DNA of 64,000 nucleotides from Aralia elata (GCA_034770075.1 JAVJAP010000204.1:62001-126000); one strand, 5' to 3'; shown: positions 11,526-24,807, counted from the stretch's first letter. The notes: generated from the sequence alone by a model not told the origin. Numbers and translations are program-made.

Positions 11526-14500
11526 TTGTTCATGATTGAAATTAATTTTTCTGAAAGTCAAAATTCTACTTGGGTATTAGATACTAGCTGTGGTTCTCAC
11601 ATATGTAACAATATGCAGGGACTAAGCAGAAGTAGAAAGCTGAACAAGGATGAAGTCGTCCTACGAGTGGGAAATAGAGCAAAGGTTGTTGCATTAGCTG
11701 TAGGAACGTATTGTTTAGCACTGCCTACGGGTAAGTCCATTAGTTTAAATAATTGTTATTATGTTCCAACACTCATTAGAAATATTATTTCAATTTCTGT
11801 ATTGGATATGGATAGTTTTGATATTATAATAAAGAACAACTGTTGTTCTATTTATAATAAAAATATTTTATATGGTGTTGACAATTTACTGAATGGACTT
11901 TACATACTTGACTTGCTTGAAAATATACTTCAAATTGAACAAACTAAGAAAAGTAAAAGAGATGATGTTAATTATACCTTTATGTGGCACTGTAGACTCG
12001 GTCATATCAATGAAACAAGATTAACCAAGTTGCATAAAGATGGGCTTTTAGAGCTATCTGATTACGAATCATATCTAACTTGTGAATCTTGTCTCATGGG
12101 TAAGATGACTAAATCTCTTTTTGGTGGAAAAGGAGAAGGAGTTACAGAGTTGTTAGCGTTGGTACATACAGACGTATGTGGACCTATGACAACGAATGCA
12201 CGAGGAGGATATTCTTATTTTATTACTTTCACTGATGATCATTCTAGATTTGGATATGTGTATTTAATAAAATACAAGTCTGAATCGTTTAAAAATTTCA
12301 AAGAATTCAGAAGTGAAGTAGAGAAGCAAACTGGTAAGAGTATTAAAATTCTTCGATCGGATTGAGGAGGGGAATACTTGACCAATGAGTTTCTAAGTTG
12401 TCTAAAAGAAAATGGTATAATCTGACAATGAACTCCACCAGGGACGCCACAATTGAATGGTGTATCTGAAAGGAGAAATCGAACATTGTTGGATATGGTT
12501 CGTTCCATGATGAGTTTTATCAACCTTCCAGTATCCTTCTGGGTTATGCCCTAGAAACGATTGCATACCTACTTAACAAGGTACCTACCAAATCCGTCCC
12601 AAAGACTCCATATGAATTATGGACAGGGAGGAAACCTAGTCTTAATCATGTTAAGACTTGGGGTTGTCCAGCTTATGTCAAAAGGTTTAAGCATGATAAG
12701 CTAAAGACAAGATCCGACAAGTGTAAATTTGTGGAATATCCTAAAGAAAGCTTAAGATATTATTTCTATCATCCTATTGATCAAAAGGTGTTTGTAGCGA
12801 AACACGCTGCCTTCTTAGAAAAGGAGTTTATCCTTGAAGGGGTTTGTGGGAGTAAGATATATCTTGAAGAAGTTCAAGAACCACAAAATACTACGGATCA
12901 AAGTCAGGTACCTGACCAAGTGGAAGAACCTAATGTACCACAACCTATTCATAAATCTGGAAGAGTATCGAAGATACCTGATAGGTATGGATTCATCATA
13001 GAGGATGATGATGAGGTACACATCATAGATGATGATCCATTGACTTACGAAGACGCTATGAGTAGTAAAGACTCAGAGAAATGGATAGAAGCCATGAAAT
13101 CCGAGATGGACTCCATGTATGAAAACCAAGTATGGACTTTGGTTTCACCACCTGAGGGTATTAAGCCTATTGGGTGTAAATGGGTCTTTAAGAGAAAGAC
13201 TGGAGCGGACGGCAAGGTAGAGACCTATAAGGCCTGACTGGTTGTAAAAGGTTTCAAACAAAGACAAGGAGTTGACTATGATGAAACCTTCTCACCAACA
13301 GCTATGCTCAAGTCCATTCAAATTTTGCTTGCAATTGCAGCTTATTATGACTACGAAATCTGGCAAATGGACGTGAAAACGGCCTTTTTCAATAGAGAGC
13401 TAGAGGAGAATGTATATATGATACAACCAGAGGGTTTTGTTTCAACGGTTGGAACAAATCAAGTCTGTAAGCTACAACGATCTATTTATGGATTGAAGCA
13501 AGCTTCTCGAAGATGGAACATCCGTTTTGATGAGATAATCAAAAAGTTTAATTTTATCAAAAATGAGGATGAACCTTGTGTGTACAAGAAGGTTAGTGGG
13601 AGCGCTGTTTCATTCCTTGTATTATATGTTGATGATATATTACTGATAGGGAATGATGTTCCTATGCTACAGTCGATCAAAATTTGGTTATCTAAACACT
13701 TCTCCATAAAGGACTTGGGTGAGGCATCCTATATTCTGGGGATAAAGATCTATAGAGATAGATCGAAAAGAATGCTTGGCTTGACTCAAGGAAAGTACAT
13801 TGACTTGATGCTAAAGAAGTTTAGCATGGAAGATTCCAAAAGAGGTCTCATGCCGATGAGCCATGGAATACATCTCTCCAAGAAATAGGCCCCAAAGACA
13901 CCTGAGCAGAGAGACCATATGAGAATGATTCCTTATGCTTCAACAATAAGATCTATCATGTACGGTATGATATGTACTAGACCGGATGTCGCTCATGCAC
14001 TTAGTATAACAAGCAGATATCAGTCGAATCCAGGAGAAGAGTACTGGAAGGCAGTGAAAAACATCCTAAAGTACTTAAGAAGAACTAAGGATGTATTTCT
14101 TGTTTATGGTGGGTCTGAATTGAAACTAAAGGGCTATACAGACTCAAGTTTTCAAACGGACCAAGATGACAGTAAATTCGTTTCAGGGTATGTGTTTACC
14201 TTAAACGGTGGCACAGTGAGTTGGAAAAGTTTCAAGCAGCAAACAATTGTTGATTCAGTGACAGAGGCAGAGTACATAGCTGTAAATGAAGCTGCAAAGG
14301 AAGTTGTTTGGATGAAGAAGTTCATAACAGAACTTGGAATGGTTCCTAGTAGTAGAGGAGTCGTACCTTTATTCTATGACAATACTGGAACTGTTGCTCA
14401 GGCTAAGAAACCCAGGTCTCATCAAAAATCTAAACATGTGTTGCAGCGGTTTCATTTAATTAGAGAGATGATTGAAAGAGGAGACGTCACCCTGGAGCGT

Positions 14501-14549
14501 GTGGACTCTCAAGATAACATTGCAGATCCATTTACTAAAGCTTTAACAC
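11526..14549 (+). pseudogene. pol: Copia A pol: protease, integrase, RT, RNase H (broken)
   Basis: Domain order PR-INT-RT-RH defines Ty1/copia. Protease: WVLDTSCGSHI near 11570. Integrase: HCRLGH and CESC zinc region (about 11990-12095), then HTDVCGPM, FTDDHSRFGYVYL and a GVSERRN segment supplying the D,D,E residues (to about 12480). RT: QMDVKTAF, SIYGLKQASR and YVDDILL (about 13360-13640). RNase H: YTDSSF, SVTEAEYIA (about 14135-14280). Breaks: TGA at 12363 in the RSD-GGEY motif, two TGA codons near 12424 and 12430, a one-base loss near 12540, TGA at 13236 in the KA-LV motif, TAG at 13886. The frame runs into the Tat LTR at 14550 and seems to resume at 32760 with HDGDHA and a stop at about 32789. 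Confidence 0.9.
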
Positions 14550-16659
14550 TGTAGACACCCAAATTTTGCGTTTCCTTCTACTAACCGTGACAGGAGGGCG
14601 AAATCGTCAATTGAACCAGCTTGCGGGAGCAAAGGAGCGGGCACAAGGGCGAGCGCCCGGTCCCGCCGCAATGATTTGGGCAGCCCAAGTCGACGTGACA
14701 GCATGACCGTCCGAGGCAGGCATTTCCGAATGAGGTGGCACGTCTCCCGGAAGTTCCCGGACTGCGGAATACGGGCCTGTCAGCGAAAACCGACGTTGCG
14801 GTACGAAAATCGAGGCGTGACACGAAAATCGAGAAAGTCAAGCCCGCCAGCCGCGGATAGATCTGCGGCCAAGTGAGTGCGCCAGCACGAAAACCGGGAA
14901 ATCAGCACTCAGCAGCTGAGTGCGATGGGAGGCGTGCCAGCTGGCCAGCCGCAGATCTATCTGCGGCCAGCCGCAGATAGATCTGCGGCTGGCTCTGGCC
15001 AGCCTATTTAAGGCAGCTTCGGCAGCATACAGGGGGTCAGCAGTTTTGAAGAAGAAGAATTCCTGCAGCAGCAAAAAAATACGGAAATAGAGAGAAAATA
15101 GCTAGATTTTGCAACAAAATAAGGAGAAAGAAGAGGAAAAAAAGAGTGGAATTAATTCTTTTGAGTTTGATTGTATCAAATACATCATTTATCCTATTCA
15201 AATACACAAGTTCACATCCATTTTGAGATCAATTGCAAGGTGAAAATTTCTATTTGTTCTAGCAATTCATGTCCTATTGATTTGGGTAAATTAGATATAA
15301 TTTTCATGTATCTTATTGAACAATGAATTAGGGATTATTTGCGAGGGTTCCATTGGAACAAAATTCTTCTTAATAAACCCGATGATATTCATGTTTTGAT
15401 TTCTTGTTTGTTGTATAAGAGATGTATTGGTTGTGGTTCCTTTAATTTGCTATTTTAGGATGTCCGTGATATTGTTAGAATTTCCGCGTTGGTTATTTAT
15501 TGTAATGTTTTGATTTGTGAGTATGTAATAATCGTGGTTGTGAGCCTAGGAAAGCGACCCCGTGGTCCAAATCCGATGATGGACATGTCTTGATGTATAT
15601 AGCGGGTAGGATGTAGCCTCCTTGTAACGTGTAACCGTCGGGCCTTAAAACGACGCCAAAGCGAGAATCGGATTTAAGGCCCCATATTAGTGGAACTTGT
15701 GATTGTAGGCGTTTGGGATTATTTTGATGGCTTACATGCCCATGAATAGCCCCAACGCATTTTAATGCTTGATTTGATTTACGACACGAAATTGATTTCA
15801 AAGCTAAATGATAAGATTTTCATAAAATCAATCAAAGTAGGATATTAGAATCACGAGGTTAAAATTTGAGAAACGTTAATGAATGTCGATTCCTATATAA
15901 CGAGAAAGCTAAAGAAAAAAATCGTTTTCCAAAACAACACACGAAATGATGTTATAAATAATTGACGTTTTATTAAATCTTTGTGCATAGGGTGAAAGAG
16001 ATCCTAGAAATTGCCCATCATTTTATGAAAGCAACGTATAGATCTCGATTCCTATTTTGACGAAGGTTTAAAACTCTTGTTTTTGTTAAAACGACACTTA
16101 ATGAAAATCCCATAGTTTTGGACAATTAAAATCAAACCTTTCTCATAAAGAATAAAGCTTTCTCGGGTACATCGAAAAGACATTCCGAAGCGTTTTTCAA
16201 GTTAAAGCACGACTTTCCCTAAAAATCCAAATGATTCTTTCATACAAATTCACCACAACATTCATATAGGCACACACACACACGCGCGCGCACACACACA
16301 CTTCATGAATTAAAGGATAGGAAAGCATCAAGATTGCGGTAACCGTGTTTCACGGAAGTCGAGGGGTGCCTAACACCTTCCCCTCACTTAAGCAAGCCCC
16401 CGAACTCTATGAATCTCGATTCGCAGACCAATTAATTCGGAGTCACATATGAGCCAGCGATTTATAAAACACGAAAAATTCGGATGAGTTGGTACATCCA
16501 TTTCAAATATACCAACTGGCGACTCTGGTTAATTGGCTCATCATAAAAAACGATACTTCAAAACCCCGTCGACATTCAAGCCGACCTTTTCCCAAAAAAA
16601 TCATTAAATCAAAAGGATAAAATCGGAAAAGACTAGAAAGCGAAAACCCGGCGTCGACA
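14550..16659 (+). mobile_element. Tat element 5' LTR
   Basis: 2110 bp, TGTAGACACC to GTCGACA, paired with 30641-32759. It carries perfect palindromes at 14948-14967 and 14970-14989, a near copy at 14850-14869, a TATTTAAG box at 15005-15012 and a (CA)n/(CG)n tract near 16270-16302. Reading frames inside it have no known domain and are not treated as genes. Confidence 0.93.
15005..15012 (+). promoter_or_regulatory. Putative TATA box of the Tat LTR
   Basis: TATTTAAG lies 15 bases after two palindromes of the form GCCGCAGAT..ATCTGCGGC. The same arrangement is kept in the 3' LTR near 31098. Confidence 0.55.
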
Positions 16660-16661
16660 GC

Positions 16662-16679
16662 TGGCGACTCTGCTGGGGA
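16662..16679 (+). other. Tat primer-binding site
   Basis: TGGCGACTCTGCTGGGGA begins two bases after the LTR end. It starts TGG (complement of tRNA CCA) and is of the type seen in Tat/Ogre elements; I cannot assign the tRNA with certainty. Confidence 0.75.
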
Positions 16680-17466
16680 CATTAGAGGGCTTAAGCCGCA
16701 TTAAAATCTTGATGCTATTCTATCCTTTAAAAATTCATGGATATGTGTGTGCATGCGATATTTTGATCTTTTGGTTTTGTTGTGTGAATGTGTGTTGTGT
16801 CCAATGAATGAATGATTGAATGAAATGACTTTACTTTAAAGAAATCATTTGCATGCGGTGAGGACGATGAATGTGAATGTATGTTGAGAGAGTACCTCCT
16901 CCTGAGGCGAACCTGTCGGTTGCTTATTACTGGACTCGATGGGGCTGCTCCCCGGAGATGGCTCAGGAAACGCACCACTCAAATCCGCTCCAATCGAAAG
17001 GGCTCAAACGGAGTAGATTGCGAAGATTTGGGAACCTTCATGCCGAAAAGCCCGTGAGAGTAACCCTAGGGTAGGTCAGCCTCTGATAAACCTAACGCAG
17101 GAAAAAGTCTCTTCATGCCCTTTTACGTTTTATGCGTATAAATGTCATAATCCCATTGCAAAATATTCATATATGCTTCCCCTTTATGACAAAAGAAAAT
17201 ACTAACCTCTGTGTTTTGCAGGGAACGACCCGGGAAGCATAATAAAATTGTATCTAGCATTGCAGTGTCTCAATAAAGGACCGCTAACGTGTTGTTTTGC
17301 AGAAAAAGATTAAAAAAACCCAAAAAACACACAAAAATTTTACAGCTTTAGCATGCATCCATGTGTTTCATTTCCCCGGGACTAAAACTTCGAAACCGTT
17401 GTTTCTGTAGGATTGCTCCTCAAACCCGTTCGCAGTCTAAGAAAGCCCAGGTCTCTACATCTGATA
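16680..17466 (+). mobile_element. Tat untranslated leader
   Basis: No conserved coding sequence. TGCAG and TGTAG trimers before 17221 and 17411 could be splice acceptors, but no matching donor is obvious. Confidence 0.5.
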
Positions 17467-18905
17467 ATGGCTGATCTTCCTAACCATAATTCCATATCTC
17501 GGGAGGAGTTTGATGATTTTAAAAGACAGATGATGGAAATGGCCACAATGTTAAGGGAACAGTTCTTAATCAGACAGGATCCGGTAAACCAGGGATCGCA
17601 TAATACTCCACCACCAGGGGATGATCAGAGTCCTCCTAAAAATGGTACAAACTTGCTTAAAGAGGACCAACCCCGACTCAAGGACGAGCCAGTCATCCCA
17701 AAGGCCGTTCCCATACCTAGCAGGACAGTGATTACTATCCCAGAGGAAGGGGACCATGACGACCTTCGGAGAAAAATGAAATACATGGAGGAAACCATCC
17801 AATCTCTAAAGGGCATAGGCTCCCTGGGCAGGGTTTAATTACTCAGATTTATGTGTTTTCCCCGGGGCCAGATATCCAGAAAAGTTCAAAGTTCCCGAGT
17901 TTGAAAAAATACAATGGAAAGGGAGACCCCTATACACACTTGAAAATATACATTGGAGAACTCGGGGCTTTATGCCGAAGACGAGGGGTTAAGAATGCAG
18001 CTATTTCAGAAAAGCTTAACAGGGGAGGCAAGAATATGGTTATGCCCGCCTCGACAACGCCCGAATCCACAACTGGGAGGAATTGGCCCCATACCTTCTT
18101 AACCCAATACAGCTTTCAGGCCCAGATGGCTCTTGACAGGTACCAAATGACAAAGGTTAAAAAACAGCCTAGGGAATCCTTTAGGGAATATGCGCAAAGA
18201 TGGAGGGGCATGGCTGCACAGGTAACTCCCCCGATGAGCGAATCAGAGATGGTAATGACCTTTGTAGACATTCAGGAGGCACCGTATTATGAGAGGGTCA
18301 TCTCAGGGATTGGAAGACCTTTTGCGGAAATGATTAAACATGGAGAGATGGTTGACATGGGGTTGAAATCGGGTAAAATCCGGGATCTTACTGCTTTAGA
18401 AACTGCTGCTGCCGAGCAAATACAGAATGGAAACTATGGTAGCACTTCCCGGAGAGTCCAAAAGAGGAAGGAAGAGGATGTCTCCCTCATCCTACAAGGG
18501 TCGTCCAGTAAAGCAGAAAACCATCTTCCGGTGCAGGCACAGAGGGGAGGGCCACCCCGACAGCCCAATTTCTCAGATCAAAGAGCAGAGGGGCGAAGAA
18601 GATATGAGGCCTCGCAAAACCGAGTATTCACCCCGCTCGGGGAGCCGCTTGAACGAGTATTAGCGGTATTAGTAGCCCAAAAGAAGATTGTTGGTTTGGC
18701 ACCCCCGAGTGACCCAAAGGGTAGAAGGTTTGACCCGAGCAAGCGGTGTGCATACCACTCCAGTTCCCCTGGCCATGATACACAGGATTGCTGGACGTTA
18801 AAGCATCGAATCCAAAACCTGATTGACAGTGGAGAGATTGTGGTGGAACAGCCGGATTCCCCGAATGTTAAGGCAAATCCCCTGCCAAGACATGATGGGG
18901 GGGGG
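17467..18905 (+). pseudogene. gag: Tat gag (frameshifted)
   Basis: The likely start is MADLPNHNSISREEFDDFKRQ at 17467 (an in-frame ATG lies upstream at 17413). The N-terminal part is acidic and Pro-rich and reaches a stop at 17836. The retrotransposon-gag region follows in other frames: the phase changes near 17838, at an A6 run near 17906, and again within about 17980-18080. The stretch YSFQAQMALDRYQMTKVKKQPRESFREYAQRWR at 18107-18205 is the conserved Gag core. The knuckle-like CAYHSSSPGHDTQDC lies near 18750. Gag would form the particle; this copy is broken at several points. Confidence 0.85.
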
Positions 18906-20648
18906 AGTCAATGCGACGGAGGCAAGTGAGGCGAGGGAGCCGCTAAGGTTGAACTATGTGCAGAAAGTTGAGGAGATGATAAATGTGATACATGACCATG
19001 GGAGTGCGAGGGTAACGCCCATCAAGTTGATAGGGGTAAGTACGAATAACATAGAGGGACCTATCAAGTTGACAGCTCCGAGGCCCATCATTTTTGCTGC
19101 AAGGCCACAACTCCCTATCAGTAGTCTGAAGACTGTACCTTGGAATTACGGGGGAATACCCGAGGAAGCGGCCAGTTGTGCTTCCGTGACGACCAGGGGG
19201 AACCCCCTATATCTTCCCGGGCGAGTCCTTGAGAGCCAAAAGATAAAAAATGAAGAGGTTTCCGAGGAAAGGGCCATAGAGTTTTTGAAAAGGATGGATC
19301 ACCCGGAAATGAGGGGGATCCAGATTTTAAATGAGGAATCAACCCTAACATCAGTCATGGACTTGGTGTTGTCATCCAGTGAGCATTGCAAAACCATGAT
19401 GAAGGTTCTGGAGGAGGCATTTGTGTCCAAAGAAATTAGTGAGGAGGGTTTCGGCCAGCTGATAGGCCACTTATTGGAAACCGATGCAATATCCTTTACG
19501 GATGAGGACATTCCCGAAGAGGGAAGGGGGCACCGAAAACCGCTACACATTGCAGTAATCTCCTCAGGATATGTCATGAATGGGGTACTGATCGACGGGG
19601 GATCGGCATTGAATATATGTCCTCTCAGTACGCTGAAGAAAATGAACATCAGTCCCAAGCGCCTGCGGGCCAGTCATGTGGTGGTTCGGGCTTTTGACGG
19701 ATCCCGGAGGGAACAACCATCGGGGAGATAGAATTGCCAGTGGAGATAGGGCCCTGTACTTTTGATATCTCCTTCCAGGTCCTGGATATCACGGCAAGCT
19801 ACAACCTGCTGTTAGGGAGGCCGTGGATACACATGGCCGGGGCAGTTCCTTCCACGCTCCACCAACAAATCAAGTTGATCATCGATGGGAATCTGGTAAC
19901 AATCTCGGCCGAGTGTGATGACCCTTTTCCTCCCAAGAGTGGCCTACCAGTGATCAATGTGGATGAGTCAGCGGCGCCTGCCAGCTTTCAAGCACTAGAG
20001 ATTAGCACTCCCCATTATAGATGCCTGGGAGCTCCAGTTGTGAAACCAAGGGTCTCTCCGGAACTCACCTTTGTGGCAAAGGAAATGATTAAAATGAACT
20101 TCCAACCTGGACAGGGACTAGGGAAAAGCAGTCAGGGAATCACCAAGCCCATCCACCTACCACAGCAGATAGGCAAAGCAGGATTGGGATACCATGTGGG
20201 CGCAGTACGGGGACACCGTCAGGGTGGCTACTCCGATTCGACTAATTGGCAGTCCAGCGACCAAAGCCAACAATGAGCAGGGGATCAGCGGACCTATGAT
20301 TGGGGCAGGGAATGAAGAGTTAACCCCCACACGTAATGAGTCGGCCCGGAGGGAAAGTTTCCTGCAGGAGGTCGCAAAAGAGTTTGAAACCAAATGCTAC
20401 ATCCCCGGACAATCAACAAGCAGTAAGGAGGGGATGAATATTGTCATACCACCGGGAGCCCAACAAGTTGTGCCTGTCATCGACTGGGCAGGACTGATTA
20501 TTCCTGGAGAGGGTATGGAGGAGAACTCAGGCGACGTATCCGTAATCATCGGGGAGGTGTCCGATGTGAGGACCTCTTTCATCCAGCGCATTTCAGCTGA
20601 CCTGACCATCGACAATTGGACCCAGAAACCAGTGATATCCAAACAAGG
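18906..20648 (+). pseudogene. pro: Tat protease region with G-patch-like motif (frameshifted)
   Basis: Reached from gag across a G9 run (18897-18905) where the phase changes. The aspartic protease active site is VLIDGGSALNICP near 19585, in the usual DGGS form. The flap/C-terminal part YNLLLGRPWIH near 19800 is in another phase after a one-base loss near 19710. Downstream, MIKMNFQPGQGLGKSSQGI and GKAGLGY (about 20080-20195) fit a G-patch. The last part, entered by another phase change near 20194, runs to a TAA at 20650, just inside a candidate intron. The protease would process Gag-Pol. Confidence 0.85.
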
Positions 20649-20815
20649 GTAAAGCTCGACGTCAGGGTGATTGACCCCCGATGATGGGGGAATGAAGAAG
20701 TTATTTTTGTTGTTGTTTTATTTCTGCATCATTATGTCGTTTCTTCTTGTTATTTGAAAATGCGATCATCGTGAAAAAATGATTTATATATGACAAGTAT
20801 TTTGTTTCATGTCAG
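20649..20815 (+). other. Candidate intron between protease and RT (167 bp)
   Basis: Donor GG|GTAAAGC at 20649 and acceptor TTTGTTTCATGTCAG|GTG ending at 20815 bound a T-rich segment that holds the TAA stop of the upstream frame. Removing it keeps the reading phase from the protease tail straight into the RT frame. An intron at this place is known in Ogre elements. Confidence 0.65.
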
Positions 20816-23800
20816 GTGTACCAATTTGAGTAATCCTTGCCTAACAAACGGTCTTTCAAATTTGAATGATGATTATGATTTTGACATTGAGCTGGATTTC
20901 GATTTAATGGGCATTGAACAAGATGAGACAGATTACGACGACGCACCTGACGAGATCAAGGGATGGGTCGAGGATAAACCCAAACCCAACTTGGACCAAA
21001 CCATCACCATTGATATTGGAACCCCTGACCAGCCAAAGGAACTCAAGATAGGGACGGACCTTACCCCCAGCCAAAAAGCCGAAATGACTGAGTTGCTTAA
21101 ACAATATGAGGATGTCTTCGCCTGGTCTCATGAGGATATGATTGGCTTGTCCACCGACATTGTGGTGCACCGGTTACCCATCAAGGAGGGTTTCAGGCCT
21201 GTCAAGCAGAAACTAAGGAAGTTGAAACCTGAGTGGAGCTTAAAAGTAAAGGAAGAGATCATCAAGCAGTTCAGGGCGGGAATCATTATGGTGTCCACTT
21301 ACCCGGAATGGCTATCCAATGTGGTCCCAGTGGCTAAACCTGGAGGAAAGGTGAGGGTATGCGTGGACTACAGAGATCTAAACAAGGCCAGTCTCAAGGA
21401 TAACTTCCCGGTGCCTTTCATACACATCCTGGTAGATAACACAGCCCAGTACGAAATGTATTCTTTTGTGGATTGCTTCGCGGGATATCATCAGATAATG
21501 GTGGCGGAGGAAGATCGGGAAAAGACCGCATTCATCACCCCCTGGGGCACTTTCTGCTATAGACGACTGGCTTTTGGCCTCACAAACGCGGGGGCTACTT
21601 ATCAGAGAGCCATGATGGCCTTGTTCCACGATATGATGCACAAGGAGATAGAGGTCTACGTGGATGACATTATTGTGAAATCAAAGGTAGAATCCGATCA
21701 CATAACTCATCTCAAAAAGCTATTCAATCGGCTCAGAAAGTATAATTTGAAACTCAATCCAGCCAAGTGTGCTTTCGGAGTGCAGTCAGGTAAGCTCTTG
21801 GGATTCCTGGTTAGTGATCGGGGCATTGAGTTGGATCCAGCAAAGATTAAGGCCATTGTGGATATGCCAGCACCTCGCACAGAGAAGGAGATAAGGGGAT
21901 TCCTGGGGAGAATAAACTTCATCAGCCGTTTTATATCTCACTTGACGACTACATGTGAGCCGATTTTTAAATTGTTAAGAAAGGGTGCTTCCCAAGAATG
22001 GAATGAGCAGTGTCAGAGGGCTTTTCAGATCATTAAGAAACAATTGACGGGGGCACCAGTGCTGGTACCCCCGAAGGATGGGATCCCTTTGTTTATGTAT
22101 ATATCCGTCAACACCATCGCGATGGGATGTATGTTGGGACAGAAAAATGAGGCGGGTAAAGAGCAGGCCATCTATTACCTCAGCAAAAGATTTAGCCAAT
22201 GTGAGCAGAATTACACTCCCATTGAGAAGACCTGTTGTGCTCTGGCCTGGGCTGCAGGGAGATTACAGCACTACCTCCATGGGCATACAACGTACCTGAT
22301 ATCAAGAATGGACCCCCTGAAATATATTTTCGAAAGGCCCATGCTGAATTGTCGACTATCAAGATGGCAGTTAATTTTACAACAGTTTGACATGGTGTAC
22401 GTGACCCAGAAGGCCATGAAAGGGCAGGGAATTGCAGATCAGTTGGCAGAAACCCCGGCGGGAGGGATGGAGCCGTTAGAAACCCCTCTCCCGGGCGAGG
22501 ATATATTCTGGGTATCGCGCGAAAAATGTGATGACGAGGGACAATTCTGGAAGCTGTATTTTGATGGTGCCATGAATGCCGAGGGGGCAGGAGCCGGAGC
22601 GGTCCTAGTCTCTATCACCGGAGAACAATACCCCGTGGCCACTAAACTTCGTTTCAGCAATTCGAACAACACCGCCGAATACGAGGGGTGTATCTTGGGA
22701 CTCCGATTGGCCCGTGACATGGGAGTAAAAAGACTAGCGGTGTTCGGGGATTCGGAATTGGTAATCAGACAAGCAATCGGGGTATACAATACTAAGGAGC
22801 TTCGGTTACTTCCGTACCATCGTTGTGCCACCCAGCTTATGCAAGAGTTCGAAGATATCGCCTTCCGCCATATTCCTCGGGGACGAAATGATTTTGCCGA
22901 TGCATTGGCGACTTTGGCTTCCTTAATCCACGTGATCAAGAGTAGGGACAGTCCACAGATTGAGATCACCGTACAGAATGCCCCGGCATATGAGGAAAAT
23001 GTGGCAGTGTTGTCAAACGAGGTGGTGTTGACAAGGCAGCCCTGGTATCACGACATCAGGGAATATCTGAGGGACAGATCCCTTCCCGATCAGGCAAATC
23101 GGACTGAGAGGATGAGAATTCAAAGGATGGCGATGAAATTTTACCTGAGTGGCGATTCACTTTACAAAAGGGATGCCGGGTTGGGACTGTTGCGATGCGT
23201 AGACGAAACGCAATCCCAAAGGATTATGAATGAAATCCATGGCGGGGTGTGTGGGCCACACATGAGTGGACCGATGTTGGCCAAAAAGATCTTGAGGACA
23301 GGGCATTATTGGTTAACACTGAGGGCCGATTGCGATGATCATGTCAAGCGATGTTTATCAATGTCAGGCGCACGCACGGTAATGTGATCCATACACCTCC
23401 CAATGAACTGCACTGTATGACCTCCCCCTGGCCATTTTCAATGTGGGGAATGGATGTAATCGGACCAATAGAGCCCAAAGCAAGCAACGGGCACCGGTTC
23501 ATTTTCGTCATGATCGATTATTTTCACCAAATGGGTAGAGGGCAAGCTTCTTTCCCTAAAGTAACTCAGGAGGTCATCGTCAGCTTCATCAGGAATAATG
23601 TCATTTGCCGATATGGGCAACCTGAGGTTGTGGTCTCCGACAATGCCAAGAATTTAAACAACGCCCTCATGAAGGGACTGTGTGACCAGTTCAGGATTAA
23701 GCATCTCAATTCCGTCATTTACCGTCCCAAAATGAATGGGGCAGTGGAGGCGGCCAATAAGAACATCAAGAAGATCATGGCAAAAATGTCTGCTAATCAT

Positions 23801-24298
23801 CGGGGATGGCCAGATCTGTTACCCCTCACCTTGCTGGCATACCGAACATCAACGCGTACTTCTACAGGGGCAACCCCTTACGCTTTGGTGTATGGAATGG
23901 AGGCTGTCCTGCCAGTTGAAGTTGAGATGGCGTCCCTCAGAATAGTGATCGACGCTCAGATAAGCGAGGAGGATTGGATGCAAAGTCGATATGACCAATT
24001 GGCCCTGATTGATGAAAGGAGAGTGGCTGCCATTTGGCATGGTCAGCTATATCAACAGAGGATCTCCCGATCATATGACAAAAGGATAAGACTTCGGAAG
24101 TTCAAGGAAAACGATTTGGTATTGAAAAGAATCATGCCTTGTCAAGACGAGGCCAAGGGGAAGTTTGCCCCGAACTGGGAAGGGCCATTTGTGATCAAGA
24201 AAGTACTATCCGGAGGGGCCCTCATATTGCAAGAAATGGATGGTGAGGTATTTCCACAACCCCTAAACTCTGACTCGGTGAAGCGGTTCTACGCTTAA
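20816..24298 (+). pseudogene. pol: Tat pol: RT, RNase H, archaeal-type RNase H, integrase
   Basis: One open frame to 23387, then a phase change near 23370 into the integrase core frame ending at 24298. RT: GGKVRVCVDYRDLNKA, FITPWGTFCYRRLAFGLTNAGATYQR and YVDDIIVKSK (about 21345-21690). First RNase H: about 22080-22450. Second, archaeal-type RNase H: WKLYFDGAMN, NNTAEYEG and VFGDSELVIRQ with D,E,D residues (about 22550-22930). Integrase: zinc-binding HHCC region (about 23235-23360), catalytic D in GMDVIGPI, D in VVSDNAKN and E in GAVEAANK (about 23445-23760), C-terminal domain to 24298. The break falls inside the zinc motif. The order RT-RH-aRH-INT identifies Tat. Confidence 0.93.
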
Positions 24299-24807
24299 AT
24301 CATCAGTTCCTTTTTCCCCTGACAGCGAACTACGTAGGACCTGATCTCCCAACTTGTGGGGGTACGTAGGCAGCCATCATGGCGCGGTCCGATCCTTTAA
24401 AAATAATCCTTTCCCTGACCAAAACCAATTTTCGATAGCCAGATAAAACCTTCCTACACCCTCAAAACCTTCCCGAAACCAACTGCCTAACCAGTTTCAT
24501 CCCAGAATACATACCCTGATCCAACCCACACAGTTATCCAAAATCTGAGATTCAATCCGACGAAATCAAAAGGTGTGCGGCAATATCTGTCAAATCTCCA
24601 TCAAGTCTTGAGGAAAGAAAGAAGGCGAAATGTCAAAATCATGGTCAGTTGGACAAAATGATGATCCAATGGAGGGCAATGATACAACAAAAGGGGAAAA
24701 TGACTAAATTTAAATGCATGTCTATATATATATAAGTCGTTTTATTACAAGATTTCTCTTTCAATAACTGATGAAACCAACATAGTCTATGCAGGAAATA
24801 AAATAAT
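24299..24807. mobile_element. Tat spacer between pol and antisense genes
   Basis: About 500 bases with no coding sequence recognised on either strand. This is where the sense pol and the converging antisense gene end. Confidence 0.5.

Noticed and set aside
16727..17074. Small frames in the Tat leader
   Set aside because: They overlap on both strands between PBS and gag and show no conservation clue.
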